Below are positions 24,991-28,101 of a DNA stretch of 28,101 bases, in pieces. Within the stretch, counting starts at the first letter, position 1. Every line of letters begins with the position of its first letter. A model generated the notes under the pieces. The model ran no database searches and was not told the DNA's origin. It saw only the letters and a program-made list of their open reading frames with translations. This stretch comes from JAFGSZ01 sp964492185 (GTDB taxonomy: Bacteria; Bacteroidota; Bacteroidia; Bacteroidales; UBA10428): assembly GCA_964492185.1 (NCBI GenBank), contig CAZBJH010000033.1, positions 1 to 28,101 of the forward strand. Direction: 5' to 3'. A program made the translations under genes and the position numbers.

Positions 24991-27075
24991 TTAAAAATGC
25001 ATTCTTAACTGCATTTTAATTTCCGATTTACAGCTGCCTTCAATCTCATATAAACCGGTTCCCGTAATATCACGATCAATAAAACCTGTATGTGAATACT
25101 TAATCCACATATCAAGCCGGTTACTAAAAGAATATTTCAACATGAGATAGGTCCTGGTGCCTTTATAATAATATGCTGGCACAGAATAAGCATACAAGAG
25201 GTCATTTTCATAACTGTAAATACGTGAAGAATAATCATCCGTATCAAAAATAGCATACCTGAAAGCCAGGTTTAAGGGAAAAATTTTCATATGATAAATT
25301 ATGTCGTGATATAAAAGCCATCCATGAGAAACAACATTGTTATGTTCGTTACTTTTCCATTCAACACGGTTTTGCATAATGATGCCGGAACTTACCGGGT
25401 AACTTATATGAAAACGTATCCCGGTTTGTTTGTTTTCAGAAGGTGAAACTAAAGGCTGTTCTCCTGCAGCATCAAGCATTTTCTTTTGAAAAGCACATCT
25501 CAGATGTGTTTTAATACCATTTTCAGGCGTGAAATCAAATCTGAAGAATCCTTCATTCCCGGCTGAAGGAGCCGATATACGGTACCTGAGCCATGGGAAA
25601 GAAAATATGTCATAATACGCTGAAATTTTCACATTGCTGAACGGGATTATTTCAGTTCCAAAATAAATACCTTTCTCATTGCTATTCTCAGAACCTTCGG
25701 AAAAAGCACTGCTGTATGGGGCATAATAAGACCGGTCGTAGTTGCGATACAATACACCCGCGAGTATTTGCGGGTCGATATAGAACATAGCTCCGTTTAC
25801 AGTGGCAAATGCATTATTACCATATGCCGTTTCGCCAAAAAACTGTGTTTTTTTCCAATGCACATGATAATCGAAACCTGCATTTAATCCGTCTCTGCCA
25901 TAAAAATCATATTGTTGATAAAGTGCATTCCCGGGTAATAAGTATGCCGAATACCAATATTTTGCCAATGACAATCCCAGCCGGTAATTGTTTGCATTCC
26001 AGCTTATGTTTCCTCCGGCAACTGTCTCATCCACAGCCTTCTCATCATGAATCTCACCCGGCGTGGCATGCAGACCGGTCTGCTGAAAGGAGGTGATCCT
26101 CAGGGTACCGCCCGGAAGGGTGTCCTGTATATTCCCGTCTATCTTTTTCTTTGAGAAAAATGCTGTAACATTAAGTTTGTTCATTTCCAGTGTTGCAGCC
26201 ATACCACGCAAAAAACCGTATTCATTAACCGATGTATTCTTTTTAGGTAGTGCCGCGTTCTTTTTTATGCCGGAAACATATCCTGATTTACCCGGCGAAA
26301 GTCCGCTCCATACTGCCAGCCCCTGTCCGGCCTGTATATGGTAATCACCCACAACGATCCGTTTCAGCATACCCTGGTCGTTGAGCTGCAAATGGCCGGA
26401 GTAATAATCAAACCCCTGTGGATTGGAACCCCTGAAGAATTCTTCACCTGCATCTTTTTCAGCCACCAGCCCGGCATATAATTTATCCTGATAACGATAC
26501 CTGTATGTGGTGTATAACTTAACCGGACTGCCAAGAAACCTGTTTTTATAAGGATCAGCATCTAAAATTGAATCGGCAACAGGTATGTATCCTCTTTGTT
26601 TCTGCAATACCCCTTGTCCCCTGATAAATATGTCATGCCGCCCGTATTTTCTGACCGATGAGAATTTTAGCGACCCTGATTCCTTTATTGCCTCAACTGT
26701 GATGAACGGACTGATCTTACGAACCAGTTCAATTGTAAATCCATAAATATAAGTAAGTTCATAAATTGACAAAAGATATCCGTTTTCTTTCTTATACTGT
26801 TGAAGGCTGCTTATTTGGAAATCATTTAAAAAATGGAGATTCCTTAGTTCCTGGTCTGATGCCTCATTGATATTAAGTGGATTCTGATAATAACGGATAA
26901 GATCTTCAAAAAGAATCTGGTAATCATTTTCTGATTCTTCTGATACAGGTATATGTTCTGTCAAATCCTCTATAAGCTGATGTATTTGTACTGTCCCCTG
27001 TTGGGCTGATAGTCGACAAAAAAATGCCAGCATAAACAGTGTTGCAAAAAGGTAATATTTTTGCATTTGTAACAT
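24991..27075 (-). CDS. Outer-membrane protein with N-terminal helix-hairpin-helix domain and beta-barrel
   Basis: The 694-residue protein has a signal peptide (ending LSAQ). A ComEA-like double helix-hairpin-helix segment lies at about 66-125 (NPLNINEASDQELRNLHFLN, then GYLLSIYELTYIYGFTIELVRKISPF). From about 140 onward there are many amphipathic beta strands with aromatic belts (YTTYRYRYQDKLYAGLVAEK, YRLGLSLAKYWYSAYLLPG), ending in the outer-membrane signature MQLRMHF. HhH domains usually bind DNA, so their presence in a barrel protein is unusual in general but recurs in Bacteroidota. Two ATG codons, at 27075 and 27066, are possible starts. It follows the PorV-like gene by 44 bases and is probably co-transcribed with it. 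Confidence 0.8.
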   Translation of the reverse strand: MLQMQKYYLFATLFMLAFFCRLSAQQGTVQIHQLIEDLTEHIPVSEESENDYQILFEDLIRYYQNPLNINEASDQELRNLHFLNDFQISSLQQYKKENGYLLSIYELTYIYGFTIELVRKISPFITVEAIKESGSLKFSSVRKYGRHDIFIRGQGVLQKQRGYIPVADSILDADPYKNRFLGSPVKLYTTYRYRYQDKLYAGLVAEKDAGEEFFRGSNPQGFDYYSGHLQLNDQGMLKRIVVGDYHIQAGQGLAVWSGLSPGKSGYVSGIKKNAALPKKNTSVNEYGFLRGMAATLEMNKLNVTAFFSKKKIDGNIQDTLPGGTLRITSFQQTGLHATPGEIHDEKAVDETVAGGNISWNANNYRLGLSLAKYWYSAYLLPGNALYQQYDFYGRDGLNAGFDYHVHWKKTQFFGETAYGNNAFATVNGAMFYIDPQILAGVLYRNYDRSYYAPYSSAFSEGSENSNEKGIYFGTEIIPFSNVKISAYYDIFSFPWLRYRISAPSAGNEGFFRFDFTPENGIKTHLRCAFQKKMLDAAGEQPLVSPSENKQTGIRFHISYPVSSGIIMQNRVEWKSNEHNNVVSHGWLLYHDIIYHMKIFPLNLAFRYAIFDTDDYSSRIYSYENDLLYAYSVPAYYYKGTRTYLMLKYSFSNRLDMWIKYSHTGFIDRDITGTGLYEIEGSCKSEIKMQLRMHF

Positions 27076-27119
27076 GTTATATTTTAACTTTAACGCTTGT
27101 CAGTTTATATTTTCATTTC

Positions 27120-27959
27120 CTAAAACGCATAGGTTAATGACAGGTGTGGTGTGAACCCGAGTACGGAATGGTCCGAGAAGGCCAGATCAGCCCGCAAACC
27201 CTTATATACAAAGCCCATCCCGAATGAATATGTCGACATATAGCAGGTAGACACACCTCCCCTGATATAAACATTGTCAACAATCTTGTATTCTGCACCT
27301 GACTTCATAATGACCCGTGTATCCAGGCTTTTTTCAGATTCCAGGCATAGCAGAAAATTATCAGTGAAACGGTAGCTCATTCCCAGTTGAAAAATCACGG
27401 GCAATTTTTCTTCCTCATAACGATGAAATTTTGACCCGGCAGGATTGGTTACATGTGCGCCAATAAACAATTTATCGACCGGCTCGGCAAGGATGCCCGC
27501 TTCAAATGTTATTGCCCATCCGTTATAATAGGCATCAGTTAACTGAACATAAAAACCATCCAGCTGGATACCGACAGACAAACGCTCACCAAAAGACTTC
27601 CCGAATGAGAGCCCGAATTTGCTTTCATTATAATGTGAATACCCGAAAAAGGTATACGCTGCACCGATCGTTCCTCCTGCAACAGGAACTGCTATAGCAA
27701 ATGACTGCTGTGCATATTCGTCAACCGCGTAACGATTTTCATAATGAAAACCAAAAGTAATCCCGGTTATTTTCGCCAAACCTGCCTGGTTATGGTATAC
27801 CGACCATACATCAAACAATGTTACTCCTGCATTGGACATCCCCGATTGACGCGCCCCCGAAGGATAATTAAAAACTACAGATGATGCCGGTATGAATAAG
27901 AACACCAGTAAAAAACTAATGACGATCTTCAACAACCTGTATTTGTTGTTTATTAGCAT
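27120..27959 (-). CDS. PorV/FadL-like outer-membrane beta-barrel protein
   Basis: The 279-residue protein has a signal peptide (about 1-27). The mature start, FNYPSGARQSGMSNAGVTLFDVWSVYHNQAGLA, is the typical PorV/PorQ-type N-terminus in which an Asn-rich, Gly-rich plug precedes the barrel. Alternating strands follow (GTIGAAYTFFGYSHYNESKFGLSFGKSFGERLSVGIQLDGF and similar), and the last residue is Phe (LSLTYAF). PorV and PorQ act in type IX secretion in other species. Whether this one does cannot be told from sequence alone. It precedes the HhH-barrel gene. A short repeat starts 18 bases upstream of its start codon. Confidence 0.8.
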   Translation of the reverse strand: MLINNKYRLLKIVISFLLVFLFIPASSVVFNYPSGARQSGMSNAGVTLFDVWSVYHNQAGLAKITGITFGFHYENRYAVDEYAQQSFAIAVPVAGGTIGAAYTFFGYSHYNESKFGLSFGKSFGERLSVGIQLDGFYVQLTDAYYNGWAITFEAGILAEPVDKLFIGAHVTNPAGSKFHRYEEEKLPVIFQLGMSYRFTDNFLLCLESEKSLDTRVIMKSGAEYKIVDNVYIRGGVSTCYMSTYSFGMGFVYKGLRADLAFSDHSVLGFTPHLSLTYAF

Positions 27960-27976
27960 GCATTGATTACTATTTA

Positions 27977-28062
27977 GTGTCTGTCCATAATGTCCGATAT
28001 CCGCGTTGCTGCCAAAATTTTAAATCCTCGAATACTTTAGTATACTGCGGTTTAAAATTTTT
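27977..28062 (+). mobile_element. MITE-like element, subfamily B, truncated or diverged copy at window end
   Basis: It begins GTGTCTGTCCATAATGTCCG directly after TATTTA (27971-27976) and matches the 20406 copy for about 85 bases, through TTTAAAATTTTT. After about 28062 the sequence no longer matches subfamily B; the next 39 bases (TCACAACG and on) are unrecognised. No right end is visible, so it is a broken copy or one disrupted by a later insertion. Confidence 0.75.
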
Positions 28063-28101
28063 TTCACAACGTTAATTATTTTTAAAGGTGTTCAAGAGCT
28101 C

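Overview
The window reads as a chromosomal segment of a member of the Bacteroidota, probably of the Bacteroidales lineage. The evidence is a PKD protein ending in a gliding-motility/type IX secretion (CHU_C-like) C-terminal domain, a Bacteroidota-type GlmU-like protein, a cysteine-free L31 ribosomal protein, a lysyl-tRNA synthetase with the C-terminal extension of this phylum, menaquinone methyltransferase, topoisomerase IV subunits in tandem, and several TAnnTTTG-type -7 boxes. Genus cannot be set from this. Nearly all genes are housekeeping and most lie on the minus strand. No defence system, CRISPR array, prophage or transposase gene is visible.

Layout: 57-4300 (minus) holds rpmE2, the GlmU-like gene and lon. 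4376-5575 (minus) is a GNAT-fold protein of unknown substrate. 5.6-6.3 kb is mostly noncoding, with one short repeat and a tRNA-His followed by a terminator. 6307-9068 (minus) holds thyA, folA, a secreted DUF2147 protein and a MORN-repeat lipoprotein. 9274-11749 (plus) holds an AI-2E-family membrane protein and the PKD protein. 11763-18986 (minus) holds lysS, parE, parC and menG. 19549-21257 (plus) is the lipoate pathway pair lipA-lipB. 21.3-21.9 kb is a gene-free stretch of nested palindromes, followed by recJ (plus). 23789-27959 (minus) holds a nitroreductase, a lipoprotein, a large HhH-plus-barrel outer-membrane protein and a PorV/FadL-like barrel.

The most noteworthy content is a set of seven short interspersed repeats with ends GTGTCTGTC...GACAGACAC. 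They fall into two subfamilies: A has three copies, each exactly 163 bp, and B has two complete copies of 141-142 bp plus two partial ones. Three copies are flanked by perfect 6-bp direct repeats (TAACTA, TATTTA, TAAATA), which marks them as transposed nonautonomous (MITE-like) elements. Both subfamilies share an unusual plan: a long imperfect hairpin bounded by inverted ends, then a short spacer and a third copy of the end. They sit exactly at gene borders, splitting the tightly spaced thyA-folA and lipA-lipB pairs without damaging any reading frame, and touching the ends of lon and the upstream regions of lysS, the GNAT gene and the PorV-like gene. A second, unrelated repeat-like structure of about 620 bp lies between lipB and recJ and is itself a large imperfect inverted repeat built from smaller hairpins.

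Functions were assigned by reading motifs in the translated sequence; no database search was run.
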